Below, one piece after another: positions 17,838-30,586 of a stretch of DNA of 41,929 nucleotides (position 1 is the first letter of the stretch; every line of letters begins with the position of its first letter). This stretch comes from Caryophanon sp. (GTDB taxonomy: Bacteria > Bacillota > Bacilli > Bacillales_A > Planococcaceae), in assembly GCA_018384745.1 (NCBI GenBank), contig JAHAYH010000102.1, positions 1 to 41,929 on the forward strand. Direction: 5' to 3'. The notes beneath the pieces were generated by a model. The model searched no databases, was not told the DNA's origin, and worked only from the letters and a program-made list of their open reading frames with translations. The position numbers and the translations under genes were made by a program.

Positions 17838-20048
17838 ATGGAACATATTACGAATAATTTATTAAAAGGCATGAACAAAGAGCAAGCAGAAGCCGTGAAA
17901 ACGACGGAAGGACCGCTGTTAATTATGGCCGGTGCAGGCTCGGGGAAAACGCGCGTATTAACACACCGCATTGCCTATTTAATTGTAGAAAAAGAAGTGT
18001 ATCCATCAAAAATTTTAGCAATTACATTTACGAATAAAGCCGCGCGCGAAATGCGTGAGCGAATTGATGCTATTTTAGGCGCAGGAACGGGTGAGCGCAT
18101 GTGGGTATCGACGTTTCACTCGATGTGTGTGCGTATTTTACGCCGCAACATCGACCGCATCGGCTATGCGAAAAGCTTTTCGATTTTAGATATGACGGAT
18201 CAATTAACGGTTGTGAAAAACGTCTTAAAAGAGCAAAATATCGACCCGAAAAAATACGATCCGCGCGCCATTTTAAATACGATTAGCTCCGCGAAAAATG
18301 AGTGTATTGATGCGGCGACATTTAAAGCGAATATGAACGCGCACAATCCGTTTGAAAAAATAGCTTCACAAGTATATGAAGGCTATCAAGAGCGATTAAA
18401 GCGCAACCAGTCATTAGACTTTGATGACCTGATCATGATGACGATTCGTTTATTTAAAGAAGCACCGGACGTGTTAGAGTTTTACCAAGATAAGTTCCAA
18501 TACATTCATGTCGACGAGTATCAAGATACCAATAATTCCCAATACCAATTAGTGCAAATGCTTGCGGCGAAGTTTCAAAACATTTGCGTTGTCGGTGACT
18601 CGGATCAATCAATCTATCGCTGGCGCGGTGCAGATATTGGCAACATTTTATCATTTGAAAAAGACTACCCGAATGCGAACGTGATTTTACTTGAGCAAAA
18701 CTATCGCTCGACAAAAACGATTTTAGCAGCCGCAAACGGTGTCATTGATCACAATAAAAGCCGCTACAAAAAAGCGCTGCGTACCGACAATGTAGAAGGC
18801 GAACGCATTCAAGTATTTAAAGCATCAAATGAATTTGAAGAAACACGTCACGTTGTTGAGACGATCAAGCAATTAATGCAGCGAGAAAACCGTAAGCTCG
18901 ATGATTTTGCGATTTTATATCGCACGAACGCGCAGTCTCGTGGGATGGAAGAAACGCTTGTAAAGTCGAACTTGCCATACCAAATCGTCGGCGGCACAAA
19001 GTTCTATGATCGCAAAGAAATTAAAGATATTTTAGCGTACTTACGTTTAATTGCGAACAACGACGATGACTTATCACTTGCGCGTATTATTAATGAGCCA
19101 AAGCGCAGCATCGGTGGCACATCGTTTGATAAAATGCTTGGCTTTGCGATGCAGTATGATCGCTCCATTTACGATGCGCTGCAGGAAGTCGATTTCATGG
19201 GCTTAACGGCGCGTGCAGCTAATGCGGCTACACAGTTCCGTGCATTAATTGAAAACTTCACGAAGCAATCGGAATTTTTATCGGTGACGGAGCTTGTGGA
19301 AGAAGTGATTGAAAAAACGGGTTATCGCGCGATGTTAGAAGCGGAAAAATCAATCGAAGCGCAAAGTCGCCTTGAAAACTTACAGGAGTTTTTAACGGTA
19401 ACGAAAGCGTTCGAGCAGCGCAGTGAAGATCAATCACTCGTCGCGTTTTTAACGGACTTAGCGCTTATTGCGGACATCGATTCACTCGATGAGGAAGCAA
19501 AGGAGCAAGGGACGATTATTTTAATGACGATGCATGCAGCAAAAGGGCTTGAGTTCCCGGTTGTGTTCATCATCGGTCTAGAGGAAAACATCTTCCCACA
19601 CGCCCGTTCTCTTGATGACGACGATGAAATGGAAGAGGAACGTCGCTTGATGTATGTCGGCACGACGCGTGCAGAAGAGCGTTTGTACTTATCATGCGCA
19701 GGCTCACGTACGATCTTTGGCCGCAGCCAATACAATCGTCCATCGCGCTTTTTAGATGAAATTCCAGAGGAGCTTATTGAATACGTATCAAAAGCACCAC
19801 AGCGTGCAACGTTTGATCGTTACCGTACGCAACCGACCATTACAAAGCCATCGTACAGCGCGAAACAAGTGCGTACAGCGCCATCAACAAACTGGCAAGT
19901 CGGCAATAAAGCATCGCATAAAAAATGGGGTGTTGGTACGGTTGTGAGCGTTCGTGGTGAAGGTGATGATACAGAATTAGATATCGCATTCCCAGGTGAA
20001 GGCATTAAGCGATTGCTTGCGAAGTTTGCGCCGATTGAGAAAGCGTAG
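17838..20048 (+). CDS. pcrA: ATP-dependent DNA helicase PcrA (UvrD/Rep family)
   Basis: An SF1A 3'-5' helicase for repair, rolling-circle replication and removal of transcription conflicts. 736 residues, close to the B. subtilis protein. Walker A AGAGSGKT is at 31-38, Walker B with DEYQDTN near 226-232, [13 protein letters not shown] and QNYRS follow, and [12 protein letters not shown] lies near 560. The C-terminal 48 residues contain [12 protein letters not shown], the Tudor-like domain that in PcrA/UvrD binds RNA polymerase. Start ATG follows GAAAGAGGTGG. The ligA start lies 12 bases downstream. Confidence 0.97.
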   Translation: MEHITNNLLKGMNKEQAEAVKTTEGPLLIMAGAGSGKTRVLTHRIAYLIVEKEVYPSKILAITFTNKAAREMRERIDAILGAGTGERMWVSTFHSMCVRILRRNIDRIGYAKSFSILDMTDQLTVVKNVLKEQNIDPKKYDPRAILNTISSAKNECIDAATFKANMNAHNPFEKIASQVYEGYQERLKRNQSLDFDDLIMMTIRLFKEAPDVLEFYQDKFQYIHVDEYQDTNNSQYQLVQMLAAKFQNICVVGDSDQSIYRWRGADIGNILSFEKDYPNANVILLEQNYRSTKTILAAANGVIDHNKSRYKKALRTDNVEGERIQVFKASNEFEETRHVVETIKQLMQRENRKLDDFAILYRTNAQSRGMEETLVKSNLPYQIVGGTKFYDRKEIKDILAYLRLIANNDDDLSLARIINEPKRSIGGTSFDKMLGFAMQYDRSIYDALQEVDFMGLTARAANAATQFRALIENFTKQSEFLSVTELVEEVIEKTGYRAMLEAEKSIEAQSRLENLQEFLTVTKAFEQRSEDQSLVAFLTDLALIADIDSLDEEAKEQGTIILMTMHAAKGLEFPVVFIIGLEENIFPHARSLDDDDEMEEERRLMYVGTTRAEERLYLSCAGSRTIFGRSQYNRPSRFLDEIPEELIEYVSKAPQRATFDRYRTQPTITKPSYSAKQVRTAPSTNWQVGNKASHKKWGVGTVVSVRGEGDDTELDIAFPGEGIKRLLAKFAPIEKA

Positions 20049-22058
<2,010 letters not shown>

Positions 22059-22068
22059 GGAGAAGAAG

Positions 22069-23199
22069 ATGAAAAAATTCATACCAATCGCACTTGCCTC
22101 TGTATTACTTTTATCAGCATGTGCGCCAAAACAAGAAAAAGACGAAGAAGTCGTTCAAGATAAAGAAAAAGTAGAAACGACCATTATTCCGAGCAATCAG
22201 TTAGATGGCAACTATTACAAAACGCTTGTACCGTATAAGGAAAGTGCTGCGCGTGGCGCTGTTGCATCAAACATTTATACAAAATATGACGTGGCAGAAA
22301 CAGAAACGAGCTTAATGCGCCTCTCTCAAAGTGTGTTCAATACAGATGATTATTACTTCCAAGAAGGGCAGTTTATTTCGTATGATGCCGTGTATGACTG
22401 GCTAGCGCGTTCGAATAAAAATGAGCTTGGCTTAAATCCAGCAGCACCAGATGATATGGACCCAACGCAGCGCGCGAAAGAAGCACCAAACTACTTAGCG
22501 CATATTGTGGAGCAAAACTACTTAACGAAAACAGAAGACGGGAAAGTAGCGCTTGGTGGGATCTCGATTGGTCTTGCGATGAACTCGATTTACTATTATC
22601 AAAAAGAGCAATACGGTGAATATTATGAAGAGCCGATTGGAGACGAAAAGCTTCTTGCAGAAGGAAAGCGTATGGCTGATGAAGTGGTGAAACGTCTCCG
22701 TGAAATGGAAGGTGTCGGCGATGTACCAATTATGGTCGGGGTATTCAAGCAGCTTTCACGTAACTCAATTGTACCAGGAACGTACATCGCAACAGCGATT
22801 GCCGATGCAGGGAAGACGCAAGTAGGTGAGTGGACGAAGCTGAACGAACAATACGTCACATTCCCGATGTCGTCACCAGAGGACATTTATCGCGAGTTAA
22901 ATACGAGCTTCCAAAACTTTAAGCAAGACATCGATGAATACTTTGCGAACTACACGAGCGTGATCGGCCGAGCGTTTTACAAAGATAACGTTGTGCAGCA
23001 TTTAGAGATCGAGGTACCGGTTCAGTTTTACAGCAAATCAGAGATCATTGGCTTCACGCAATATTTAACCGGTGTGCTGTATAGCGAGTTCCCAGCGGAC
23101 TTAGCAATCGAGGTTGATATTACGTCGATGAACGGTGCAGAAGCGCTTATTTTAAAAGAGCGTGATGCGAAGGAACCGACCGTTCACATTTACAATTAA
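22069..23199 (+). CDS. camS: CamS family sex pheromone-type lipoprotein (YerH)
   Basis: A 376-residue lipoprotein. Signal peptide MKKFIPIALASVLLLSAC gives a lipobox with Cys18 as lipidation site, so the mature protein is anchored outside the membrane. The family is named for the staphylococcal and enterococcal pheromone peptide released from its signal sequence; its body function is unknown (established knowledge). An acidic/lysine-rich linker (about 20-38) precedes the folded domain. ATG 22069 follows TAAGGAG at the ligA stop; an upstream ATG at 22051 would overlap ligA. A terminator follows about 80 bases downstream. Confidence 0.9.
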   Translation: MKKFIPIALASVLLLSACAPKQEKDEEVVQDKEKVETTIIPSNQLDGNYYKTLVPYKESAARGAVASNIYTKYDVAETETSLMRLSQSVFNTDDYYFQEGQFISYDAVYDWLARSNKNELGLNPAAPDDMDPTQRAKEAPNYLAHIVEQNYLTKTEDGKVALGGISIGLAMNSIYYYQKEQYGEYYEEPIGDEKLLAEGKRMADEVVKRLREMEGVGDVPIMVGVFKQLSRNSIVPGTYIATAIADAGKTQVGEWTKLNEQYVTFPMSSPEDIYRELNTSFQNFKQDIDEYFANYTSVIGRAFYKDNVVQHLEIEVPVQFYSKSEIIGFTQYLTGVLYSEFPADLAIEVDITSMNGAEALILKERDAKEPTVHIYN

Positions 23200-23277
23200 A
23201 CTGTCGAAACAGCCGAAATGTTATGACATTGACGCGTCATTTTTGACTGTGTAGAAAATATGAATTTTGCTTTAGTA

Positions 23278-23312
23278 GAATAGTGCAGTAGAGCATACTG
23301 TACTATTCTTTT
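23278..23312 (+). terminator. Terminator after camS
   Basis: GAATAGTGCAGTA pairs with TACTGTACTATTC around GAGCA, with one G-T pair, followed by TTTT. It ends the pcrB-pcrA-ligA-camS unit. Confidence 0.75.
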
Positions 23313-23323
23313 CGCGTAAAAAA

Positions 23324-23332
23324 TGATATGAT
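23324..23332 (+). promoter_or_regulatory. Extended -10 promoter for gatCAB
   Basis: TGATATGAT provides TATGAT (23327-23332) with TG three bases before. No convincing -35 was found. It lies 36 bases before the gatC ATG and just after the camS terminator. Confidence 0.5.
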
Positions 23333-23367
23333 TATTGGCAGGTTTTAAAATTCGGAGGTGTAAAAAC

Positions 23368-23658
23368 ATGGCGAAATTATCAACAGAAGAAGTAAAGCAC
23401 GTTGCGCATTTAGCACGTCTTGCAATTACAGATGCAGAAGCGGAGAAATTTGCGGAGCAACTAGGTAAAATTACAGACTTTGCAGAGCAATTAAACGAGT
23501 TAGACACGACAAACGTTGAACCAACTTCACACGTATTCCCAATCGTAAACGTAATGCGCGAAGACGTAGCAGGCGAAGGTTTAGATCGTGAAAAAATGAT
23601 GCTAAACGTAAAAGAGCAAGAAGCTGGACAAGTAAAAGTACCATCAATTTTAGAATAG
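23368..23658 (+). CDS. gatC: Asp/Glu-tRNA amidotransferase subunit GatC
   Basis: A 96-residue chaperone-like subunit that wraps around GatA and stabilises the complex. Sequence begins [18 protein letters not shown], a typical GatC start. ATG 23368 has TCGGAGGTG eight to twelve bases upstream; an earlier in-frame ATG at 23335 lacks a site. It is first in gatCAB, with 12 bases to gatA. GatCAB makes Gln-tRNA(Gln) from Glu-tRNA(Gln), and where needed Asn-tRNA(Asn), which is essential in most Firmicutes. Confidence 0.95.
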   Translation: MAKLSTEEVKHVAHLARLAITDAEAEKFAEQLGKITDFAEQLNELDTTNVEPTSHVFPIVNVMREDVAGEGLDREKMMLNVKEQEAGQVKVPSILE

Positions 23659-23670
23659 GAGGCGCAGACC

Positions 23671-25134
23671 ATGACATTATTTGAACGTTCTTCAACAGAA
23701 CTACAAGAAGGCTTACATAATGGTGAGTTAACAATTACACAATTAACACAAGAAGCGTTCGACCGCATCGAGAAATTAGATGGCGACGTACAAGCGTTCT
23801 TAGCGTTAAACAAAGAAAAAGCATTAGCAGAAGCGGCTGAAATGGACAAAGTGCCTACTGAAAACCGCGGACCTTTATTCGGTTTACCAATCGGCGTAAA
23901 GGACAACATCGTAACGGAAGGTTTAGAAACGACATGTGCGTCTAAAATTTTAGAAGGCTTCATGCCAATTTACGATGCAACAGTTGTGAAAAAATTACGC
24001 GATGCAGGCATGGTAACAGTTGGTAAGTTAAACATGGACGAATTCGCAATGGGTTCTTCAAACGAAAACTCAGCATTTAAAGCAACGAAAAACCCTTGGA
24101 ACTTAAACCACGTACCAGGTGGTTCTTCAGGTGCGTCTGCAGCAGCAGTAGCAGCTGGCGAAGTACCGTTTTCTTTAGGTTCTGATACAGGTGGTTCAAT
24201 CCGTCAACCAGCTGCTTACTGTGGCGTTGTAGGGATGAAACCAACTTACGGACGTGTATCACGTTTTGGTTTAGTTGCATTCGCATCTTCGTTAGACCAA
24301 ATCGGACCACTTACACGCAACGTACGCGACAACGCTTTATTACTTGAAGCGATCGCAGGTGTGGACGAGCATGATTCAACTTCTGCTGACGTGCCAGTAC
24401 CAAACTACGCATCAGCGTTAAACGGCGACATTAAAGGTTTAAAAATCGCGTTACCAAAAGAATTCCTTGGTGAAGGCGTTGGCGAAGCAGCGAAGCAATC
24501 AGTACTTGATGCAATCGAAGTATTAAAAGGCTTAGGTGCTACAGTGGAAGAAGTATCACTTCCTCACTCAAAATACGCACTTGCTGCTTACTACATTCTT
24601 TCATCTTCAGAAGCTTCTTCAAATCTTTCTCGTTTCGACGGTATTCGTTACGGTTACCGTGCAGAAGGGGCGAAAAACTTAATGGAGCTTTACAAACAAA
24701 CACGTGCTGAGGGCTTCGGTGACGAAGTAAAACGTCGTATCATGTTAGGGACGTATTCATTATCAGCAGGTACGTATGATGCTTACTACAAAAAAGCACA
24801 ACAAGTACGTACATTAATTAAACAAGACTACGATAACGTATTCGAAAACTACGACGTAATCATTGGCCCAACTGCACCAACACCAGCATTCGCAATCGGT
24901 GAAAACGTAGATGACCCAATGACAATGTACGCAAACGATATTTTAACAATTCCAATGAACTTAGCCGGTGTACCAGCAATTTCGATTCCATGTGGTTTCG
25001 AAAATGGTTTACCATTAGGTTTACAATTAATCGGTAAGCACTTCGACGAGGAAACGTTATACCGCGTTGCTTACGCTTACGAGCAAAAAACTGATTTTGC
25101 AAAACAAACACCAGCACTATGGGAGGGAAAATAA
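23671..25134 (+). CDS. gatA: Asp/Glu-tRNA amidotransferase subunit GatA
   Basis: The amidase-signature glutaminase subunit, which frees ammonia for GatB. 487 residues. The Ser-cisSer-Lys triad is visible: Lys77 in IGVKDNI, Ser152 in PGGSSGAS and nucleophile Ser176 in [19 protein letters not shown] precedes the ATG. Its TAA stop is followed directly by the gatB ATG with no gap, giving tight coupling in an operon of fixed stoichiometry. Confidence 0.97.
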   Translation: MTLFERSSTELQEGLHNGELTITQLTQEAFDRIEKLDGDVQAFLALNKEKALAEAAEMDKVPTENRGPLFGLPIGVKDNIVTEGLETTCASKILEGFMPIYDATVVKKLRDAGMVTVGKLNMDEFAMGSSNENSAFKATKNPWNLNHVPGGSSGASAAAVAAGEVPFSLGSDTGGSIRQPAAYCGVVGMKPTYGRVSRFGLVAFASSLDQIGPLTRNVRDNALLLEAIAGVDEHDSTSADVPVPNYASALNGDIKGLKIALPKEFLGEGVGEAAKQSVLDAIEVLKGLGATVEEVSLPHSKYALAAYYILSSSEASSNLSRFDGIRYGYRAEGAKNLMELYKQTRAEGFGDEVKRRIMLGTYSLSAGTYDAYYKKAQQVRTLIKQDYDNVFENYDVIIGPTAPTPAFAIGENVDDPMTMYANDILTIPMNLAGVPAISIPCGFENGLPLGLQLIGKHFDEETLYRVAYAYEQKTDFAKQTPALWEGK

Positions 25135-26583
25135 ATGACAAACTTTGAAACGATTATCGGTTTAGAAGTGCACGTTGAGTTAAAAACGCAGTCGAAAATT
25201 TTCTCTAGCTCACCAAACCATTTCGGTGCTGAGCCGAACTCAAACACATCTGTAATCGACTTAGGTTACCCAGGTGTTTTACCAGTGTTAAACAAGCAAG
25301 TTGTCGACTATGCAATGCGCGCAGCTTTAGCATTAAACATGGAAATTGAGCAAGAAACAAAATTCGACCGTAAAAACTATTTCTATCCAGACAATCCGAA
25401 AGCTTACCAAATTTCACAATTCGATAAGCCAATCGGTAAAAACGGCTGGATCGAAATCGAAATTCCAGAAAAAGACGGTAAACCTGGTTACAAGAAAAAA
25501 ATCGGTATTACACGTTTACACATGGAAGAAGATGCTGGTAAATTATCACACGCAAACGGCTACTCATTAGTTGACTTCAACCGTCAAGGAACACCGCTTG
25601 TAGAGATCGTTTCTGAGCCAGACATCCGCACGCCAGACGAAGCGTATGCGTACTTAGAAAAATTAAAATCAATCATCCAATATACAGGCGTTTCAGACGT
25701 TCGTATGGAGGAAGGTTCACTTCGCTGTGATGCCAACATTTCATTACGTCCATACGGTCAAGAAAAGTTCGGCACAAAAGCAGAGCTTAAAAACTTAAAC
25801 TCATTCAACTTCGTGCGTAAAGGCTTAGAGTATGAAGAAATTCGCCAAGCGGAAGTGTTATCTTCAGGCGGCATCATCGAGCAAGAAACGTTACGTTTTG
25901 ATGAAAAAACAGGTAAAACAATTTTAATGCGTGTGAAAGAAGGTACGGATGATTACCGTTACTTCCCAGAGCCAGACTTAGTGCGTCTTTCGATTTCGGA
26001 CGAGTGGGTTGAGCGCGTACGTGCTGAAATTCCTGAGCTTCCAGACCAACGTAAAGAGCGTTACATCTCTGAGCTTGGTTTAACAGCTTACGATGCAAAC
26101 GTATTAGTAATTAACAAAGAGATTTCTGATTTCTTCGATGCAACTGTACAACATGGTGCAGATGCGAAATTAGCATCTAACTGGTTAATGGGTGATATTT
26201 CTGCATACTTAAACGCTGAGCAAAAAGAATTGAAAGATACAGCATTAACTGCTGAAAACTTAGCAGGTATGATTAAGTTAATTTCTGACGGTACGATTTC
26301 GTCTAAAATCGCGAAAAAAGTATTCACGGAGTTAGTGGAAAACGGTGGCGACGCAGCGAAAATCGTGAAGGAAAAAGGCTTAGTTCAAATTTCTGACCCA
26401 GAAGTAATCCGCGGATTCGTAACAGCTGCACTTGATGCAGATCCACAATCTGTAGAGGACTACAAAGGCGGTAAAGAGCGCGCTCTTAAAGCATTCTTAG
26501 GTAAAATTATGAAAGAATCTAAAGGGCAAGCAAACCCACAATTAACGAACCAAATTCTTCTTGAAGAAATTAACAAACGCTAA
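25135..26583 (+). CDS. gatB: Asp/Glu-tRNA amidotransferase subunit GatB
   Basis: The kinase/transferase subunit that phosphorylates and amidates the misacylated tRNA. 482 residues. The start [19 protein letters not shown] is characteristic, HMEEDAGK near residues 130-137 and [11 protein letters not shown] near 158-168 belong to the cradle domain, and the C-terminal YqeY-like helical domain binds tRNA. The GAGGGAAA site lies within the end of gatA. A strong terminator follows eight bases after the stop. Confidence 0.97.
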   Translation: MTNFETIIGLEVHVELKTQSKIFSSSPNHFGAEPNSNTSVIDLGYPGVLPVLNKQVVDYAMRAALALNMEIEQETKFDRKNYFYPDNPKAYQISQFDKPIGKNGWIEIEIPEKDGKPGYKKKIGITRLHMEEDAGKLSHANGYSLVDFNRQGTPLVEIVSEPDIRTPDEAYAYLEKLKSIIQYTGVSDVRMEEGSLRCDANISLRPYGQEKFGTKAELKNLNSFNFVRKGLEYEEIRQAEVLSSGGIIEQETLRFDEKTGKTILMRVKEGTDDYRYFPEPDLVRLSISDEWVERVRAEIPELPDQRKERYISELGLTAYDANVLVINKEISDFFDATVQHGADAKLASNWLMGDISAYLNAEQKELKDTALTAENLAGMIKLISDGTISSKIAKKVFTELVENGGDAAKIVKEKGLVQISDPEVIRGFVTAALDADPQSVEDYKGGKERALKAFLGKIMKESKGQANPQLTNQILLEEINKR

Positions 26584-26590
26584 TTGACGG

Positions 26591-26623
26591 AAACTGTCTA
26601 GCATTTTTGCTAGGCAGTTTTTT
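26591..26623 (+). terminator. Terminator of gatCAB
   Basis: AAACTGTCTAGC pairs with GCTAGGCAGTTT (one T-G wobble) around ATTTTT, followed by TTT. Confidence 0.9.
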
Positions 26624-26653
26624 GTGTGATAAATTCCCTTTATTTTTTTGAAA

Positions 26654-26662
26654 TGGTAAAAT
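26654..26662 (+). promoter_or_regulatory. Candidate extended -10 promoter
   Basis: TGGTAAAAT gives TAAAAT at 26657-26662 with a TG extension, 21 bases before the next start codon. The -35 is unclear. Confidence 0.4.
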
Positions 26663-26682
26663 TGAGGAATGAAGGAGTGGTT

Positions 26683-27360
26683 ATGATGAATGGTTTAATG
26701 GATCCAATGTGGGAAAGTCAGCTACAAAAATTTGAGCCGTTAAAAGTATTTACGCTAGGGCGTTATACGTGCAAGCTCATGGTGTTACAAGACAGCAATG
26801 CGATGATGAGCTATCCGTATCGCTTATTTGTATTTGAAGAAGAACAGGCCCCATTAGCGGCGTTTAACTATGAAGTATCTGGTGGGATCGGTGCGTTTTA
26901 CGGGGTGACGCTACAACAGCGACGCATGAATTTTGGACCTGCACCAGAAGCGTTAACGGTACAGCAATTTTATGATTGGGCATTACAAACATTTCCGAAC
27001 GTGTTAAAGGACGTTGATGAGCACGAAGTACATGCGCTGCGTGAAGAGGTGCCGGTATATGACGGGCAATCGTTAAAGAAGGAAGCGTATAAAACGAAGC
27101 TGCTCATTAATCACGAGCCTGTCGAGCGCATTCCGAACTATACGTTAGCACCGAATGATTTACTCATTTTAAATGATGTGCGTCTATTTGCGCATCAAAT
27201 TGAAAGCGATGGCAACGATTTATATTTTTATCACGAGCAGTTAAGTGAGCCGGTAGCGTACTTCATTTTAGCGGAGTCATATGTGCATATTCAAATCGAG
27301 CAAACACCACGAGGCACCGTATATAAAGTCGAAGCAACATTTTTAAAAAATCGTTCATAA
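26683..27360 (+). CDS. Conserved-looking protein of unknown function
   Basis: A 225-residue soluble protein I do not recognise. GAAGGAG at 26671-26677 supports ATG 26683 (or 26686), and the product starts MMNGLMDPMWESQLQKFEP. It has no signal peptide, membrane segment or cysteine cluster. Composition is ordinary for the window, with alternating hydrophobic stretches such as KLMVLQ and YFILAESYVHIQIEQT that suggest a mostly beta fold. It is monocistronic, with its own terminator, and lies where B. subtilis has other genes between gatB and dgkB. Codon use looks like its neighbours, so recent transfer is not indicated. Confidence 0.75.
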   Translation: MMNGLMDPMWESQLQKFEPLKVFTLGRYTCKLMVLQDSNAMMSYPYRLFVFEEEQAPLAAFNYEVSGGIGAFYGVTLQQRRMNFGPAPEALTVQQFYDWALQTFPNVLKDVDEHEVHALREEVPVYDGQSLKKEAYKTKLLINHEPVERIPNYTLAPNDLLILNDVRLFAHQIESDGNDLYFYHEQLSEPVAYFILAESYVHIQIEQTPRGTVYKVEATFLKNRS

Positions 27361-27365
27361 CGAAA

Positions 27366-27402
27366 GCGCGCATACATGTTTGATCGTGTAGCGCGCATTT
27401 TT
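27366..27402 (+). terminator. Terminator of the unknown gene
   Basis: GCGCGC-A-TACATG pairs with CGTGTA-GCGCGC around TTTGAT, one bulged A, followed by ATTTTT. Confidence 0.88.
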
Positions 27403-27478
27403 AGTTTGAATAATTGTTTTTTACCGCTGAAACAGGCATTATAGAACTATGAACAATCGACATGAGGGGGCAAAACAA

Positions 27479-28033
27479 ATGAAAAAAGACATCGATTATT
27501 TTAACGAAGCGATTCCGATGACAGACTATGTGGCGCGTATGACACAGCCTGATTTAAAGGCAGGTAGTGAAGCAATCTACCGCAAATTTACAGTGCCACA
27601 AGACGGATTTGTGGAACAATTACGCGGATTACGTATATTAGCGATTACCGAAGATTGGTGCGGCGATGCGATGCTGAACAATCCAATTGTGCAAAAAGTT
27701 GCAGAAGCAGCGGGCATCGAGATGCGTGCAGCTTACCGTGATGCAGACACAGATTTAATCGATCGTTACTTAACGAATGGTGGTCGTGCGATTCCTGTTT
27801 ACCTGTTCTTCAATGAAGCAGGCGATGTTGTCGCAAAATGGGGACCGCGTGCACCAGAGCTTCAACAAATGGTCATCGATGCGCGTGCAACGTTACCGGA
27901 CAAGGAAGACCCAACATTTGAAGCGGCACAAGCAACAATGTATGGGCAATTACGTCAACAATATATAGATGATGAAAAGCATTGGTCATACGTATATGAA
28001 GATGTAAAGCGTACGGTTGAACAAGCGCTATAG
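27479..28033 (+). CDS. Thioredoxin-fold family protein with WCGD motif
   Basis: A 184-residue cytosolic protein of the Thioredoxin_9-like group. ITEDWCGDAM near residues 57-66 replaces the classical WCGPC, so there is one active-site cysteine and no resolving partner; the cis-proline segment RAIPVYLFF near 102-110 is kept. A disulfide reductase role is therefore unlikely, while monothiol, peroxide-sensing or scaffolding roles are possible. Start at 27479 is chosen from GAGGGGG at 27474-27470 side upstream and the product MKKDIDYFNEAIPMTDYV. No terminator separates it from dgkB 53 bases on, so the two may be cotranscribed. Confidence 0.8.
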   Translation: MKKDIDYFNEAIPMTDYVARMTQPDLKAGSEAIYRKFTVPQDGFVEQLRGLRILAITEDWCGDAMLNNPIVQKVAEAAGIEMRAAYRDADTDLIDRYLTNGGRAIPVYLFFNEAGDVVAKWGPRAPELQQMVIDARATLPDKEDPTFEAAQATMYGQLRQQYIDDEKHWSYVYEDVKRTVEQAL

Positions 28034-28086
28034 TCGAATGTTGCGTCAGTTTGTGGATAAAAGTAGTAATGGAGAAACGAAACAAT

Positions 28087-29037
28087 ATGACTGAATTAAA
28101 ACGAGCAAGAATTATTTATAATCCGACGTCAGGTCGTGAATTATTTAAAAAGCATTTGCCAGAAGTGTTAGAGAAACTAGAAGTTGCAGGCTATGAAGCA
28201 TCTTGTCACGCGACAACCGGTGAAGGAGATGCAACAAAAGCCGCAGCAGTTGCAGTGGAACGTGGGTACGATATCGTCATTGCTGTTGGTGGCGACGGTA
28301 CGCTAAATGAAGTCGTTGCAGGCATGAGTCCGTATGAACAATTACCAAAGCTAGGTTTAATTCCGATGGGGACGACGAATGACTTTGCGCGTGCTGTACA
28401 AATTCCACGTAAAATTGATGAAGCACTCGACATTATTTTAAAGGGCGAAACAATTCCAGTAGATGTTGGTGTCGTAGATGGAGAGCGCTACTTTATTAAT
28501 ATTGCAGCAGGTGGCCGCATTACGGAATTAACATACGAAGTACCAAGCAAAATGAAAACGATGCTTGGACAACTTGCGTATTATTTAAAGGCAGTGGAAA
28601 TGGCACCGTCGATCAAAGCGACACATATGCGCATTGAATATGATGACAACGTCTTTGAAGGCGAGGCGCTGATGTTTTTATGTGCGCTGACAAACTCCGT
28701 TGGTGGCTTTGAGAAATTAGCACCGGATGCAAGCATTAACGATGGGCATTTCACGCTACTTATTTTGAAAAAATGCAGCTTAGCAGAAATGATCAAAGTC
28801 GCTTCTGCTGCTGTGCGCGGGGAGCATTTAGAAAATCCGAACGTCATTTACGTCAAGGCGAAGCGCGTGAAAGTGGAATCAGACGAGTCTGTGCACATTA
28901 ACTTAGACGGTGAGTACGGTGGCGATGCGCCGGTCGTATTTGAAAACTTGTATCGTCGTTTAAATGTTTTTGTGCCAATTGAAAATATTCGCGATGAAGA
29001 TCGCATCGAACTACATGAAAAAGTCGAAGTGATGTAA
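28087..29037 (+). CDS. dgkB: Diacylglycerol kinase DgkB
   Basis: Phosphorylates diacylglycerol back to phosphatidic acid, recycling lipid released during lipoteichoic acid synthesis in Gram-positive bacteria (established knowledge). 316 residues. NPTSG at 12-16, GGDGTLNEV at 67-75 and GTTNDFA at 94-100 form the nucleotide-binding core; the C-terminal lipid-binding sandwich follows. ATG 28087 gives the family-like start MTELKRARIIYNP; ATG 28069 is an alternative start six residues earlier. GGAG lies 12 bases before 28087, rather far. The order dgkB then rRNA methyltransferase agrees with B. subtilis yerQ-yerS. Confidence 0.93.
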   Translation: MTELKRARIIYNPTSGRELFKKHLPEVLEKLEVAGYEASCHATTGEGDATKAAAVAVERGYDIVIAVGGDGTLNEVVAGMSPYEQLPKLGLIPMGTTNDFARAVQIPRKIDEALDIILKGETIPVDVGVVDGERYFINIAAGGRITELTYEVPSKMKTMLGQLAYYLKAVEMAPSIKATHMRIEYDDNVFEGEALMFLCALTNSVGGFEKLAPDASINDGHFTLLILKKCSLAEMIKVASAAVRGEHLENPNVIYVKAKRVKVESDESVHINLDGEYGGDAPVVFENLYRRLNVFVPIENIRDEDRIELHEKVEVM

Positions 29038-29043
29038 TGAGGG

Positions 29044-29082
29044 AAAGCATTAGTAGGTGTTCGTTTCTGCTAATGCTTTTTC
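29044..29082 (+). terminator. Terminator after dgkB
   Basis: AAAGCATTAG pairs with CTAATGCTTT, followed by TT and CG. It lies six bases past the dgkB stop. Confidence 0.88.
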
Positions 29083-29140
29083 GTTTGCGTGGATTCGTCA
29101 ATTCGTCACAATCAACGCATTTCGCGTTCATCGCAAAACA

Positions 29141-29149
29141 TGTTACAAT
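29141..29149 (+). promoter_or_regulatory. Extended -10 promoter of the rRNA methyltransferase gene
   Basis: TGTTACAAT contains TACAAT (29144-29149) with the TG extension. TTCGCG at 29121-29126 is a weak -35 with 17-base spacing. Confidence 0.55.
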
Positions 29150-29175
29150 AAAAAAATTGAAATGGAGGATCTCAC

Positions 29176-30537
29176 ATGTCTACACCTGTACAAAAAAATG
29201 ACCGTTTAACGGTAACGATAGAAGATTTAACACATGACGGAAACGGCGTCGCAAAAGTCGATGGCTATCCGTTATTTATTCAAGGGGCATTGCCGAACGA
29301 AACGGTAGAAGTGCACGTTTTAAAAACATTAAAAAATTACGGCTTTGCCAAAATTATTAACATCATTTCCCCATCACCAGACCGCATTGACGCACCGTGT
29401 GAATATTTCGCACAGTGTGGTGGCTGCCAATTACAGCATATGAGCTATGAAGGGCAGTTAACATGGAAGCAAAAAATGGTTGAAAACGTCATGCGCCGCA
29501 TCGGAAAAATTGATGCACCAGTGCACGCCACAAAAGGAATGGCAGAGCCTTGGCGCTACCGCAATAAAGCACAAATTCCATTTGCAGAGCAAGACGGCCG
29601 CATTATGGCAGGCTTCTACAAAACGAAGTCGCACCACATTGTCGATATGGATCGCTGTTTAATTCAAAACACCGAGTCGGATGCGATTTTACGCGACTTA
29701 AAGTTAGAGCTTCAAACGCTTGGTATTCGCCCGTACAATGAAGAGAAGCATAAAGGTGTACTGCGCCACGTTGTTATTCGTAAAGGCGATGCAACGAATG
29801 AAGTGATGGTCGTACTTGTGACACGCACAGCGGCATTACCAGAAAAAGAAGCGGTCATCGCAGCGATTCAAGAAATCGTGCCAAACGTTGTATCGATCGT
29901 ACAAAACATTAACAACAAAAAAACGAACGTCATTTTCGGTGATGAAACGATTGTGTTATTTGGAAAAGAAGCGATTGTCGATACAATTGGCGACGTGAAA
30001 TTCGAAATTTCAGCGCGTTCATTTTACCAAGTAAATCCGACGCAAACAGAGGTACTTTACAAGCAGGCACTTGAGTACGCACAGCTACAAGGTGGCGAGC
30101 GTGTCATCGACGCATACTGCGGCATCGGAACGATTTCACTATTCCTTGCGCAAACAGCTGCGCACGTATCAGGTGTTGAAATCGTGCCACAGGCGATTGA
30201 AGATGCAAAGCGTAATGCACAGTTAAACGGCTTTACAAACACGTACTTCGAAGCTGGTCCAGCAGAGGAAGTTATCCCACGTTGGTACAAGGAAGGAAAA
30301 GGTGCAGACGTGCTTGTTGTCGACCCACCACGTAAAGGCTGTGACGAAGCATTATTACAAACGATTTTAACGCAGCAACCAAAGCGCGTTGTGTACGTAT
30401 CATGTAACCCTGCAACACTTGCGCGCGACTTACGCGTATTAGAAGACGGTGGGTACAAAACACAGGAAGTACAGCCTGTGGATATGTTCCCACATACAGC
30501 GCATTGTGAAGCAGTGGCTTGGTTAGAGTTAGTTTAA
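29176..30537 (+). CDS. rlmD: 23S rRNA (uracil-C5)-methyltransferase, RlmD/RlmCD family
   Basis: SAM-dependent methylation of 23S rRNA uracils; Bacillus RlmCD modifies both U747 and U1939. 453 residues. An N-terminal TRAM RNA-binding domain (about 3-62) is followed by iron-sulfur ligands Cys75, Cys81 and Cys84 in the [10 protein letters not shown] segment plus a later cysteine in MDRCLIQ. SAM motif [14 protein letters not shown] is near residues 311-324, and the nucleophilic cysteine is in [12 protein letters not shown] near 411-422. ATGGAGGATC precedes the start. Whether it covers one or both sites cannot be told from sequence; the family has a paralogue in B. subtilis (yefA/yerS). Confidence 0.93.
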   Translation: MSTPVQKNDRLTVTIEDLTHDGNGVAKVDGYPLFIQGALPNETVEVHVLKTLKNYGFAKIINIISPSPDRIDAPCEYFAQCGGCQLQHMSYEGQLTWKQKMVENVMRRIGKIDAPVHATKGMAEPWRYRNKAQIPFAEQDGRIMAGFYKTKSHHIVDMDRCLIQNTESDAILRDLKLELQTLGIRPYNEEKHKGVLRHVVIRKGDATNEVMVVLVTRTAALPEKEAVIAAIQEIVPNVVSIVQNINNKKTNVIFGDETIVLFGKEAIVDTIGDVKFEISARSFYQVNPTQTEVLYKQALEYAQLQGGERVIDAYCGIGTISLFLAQTAAHVSGVEIVPQAIEDAKRNAQLNGFTNTYFEAGPAEEVIPRWYKEGKGADVLVVDPPRKGCDEALLQTILTQQPKRVVYVSCNPATLARDLRVLEDGGYKTQEVQPVDMFPHTAHCEAVAWLELV

Positions 30538-30546
30538 TATAAACAT

Positions 30547-30586
30547 AAAAGCTTACGAATTTATGACGGGTTTGTAAGCTTTTTTT
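30547..30586 (+). terminator. Terminator after rlmD
   Basis: AAAAGCTTAC pairs with GTAAGCTTTT, followed by TTT. A clean stem with a 17-base loop. Confidence 0.88.
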
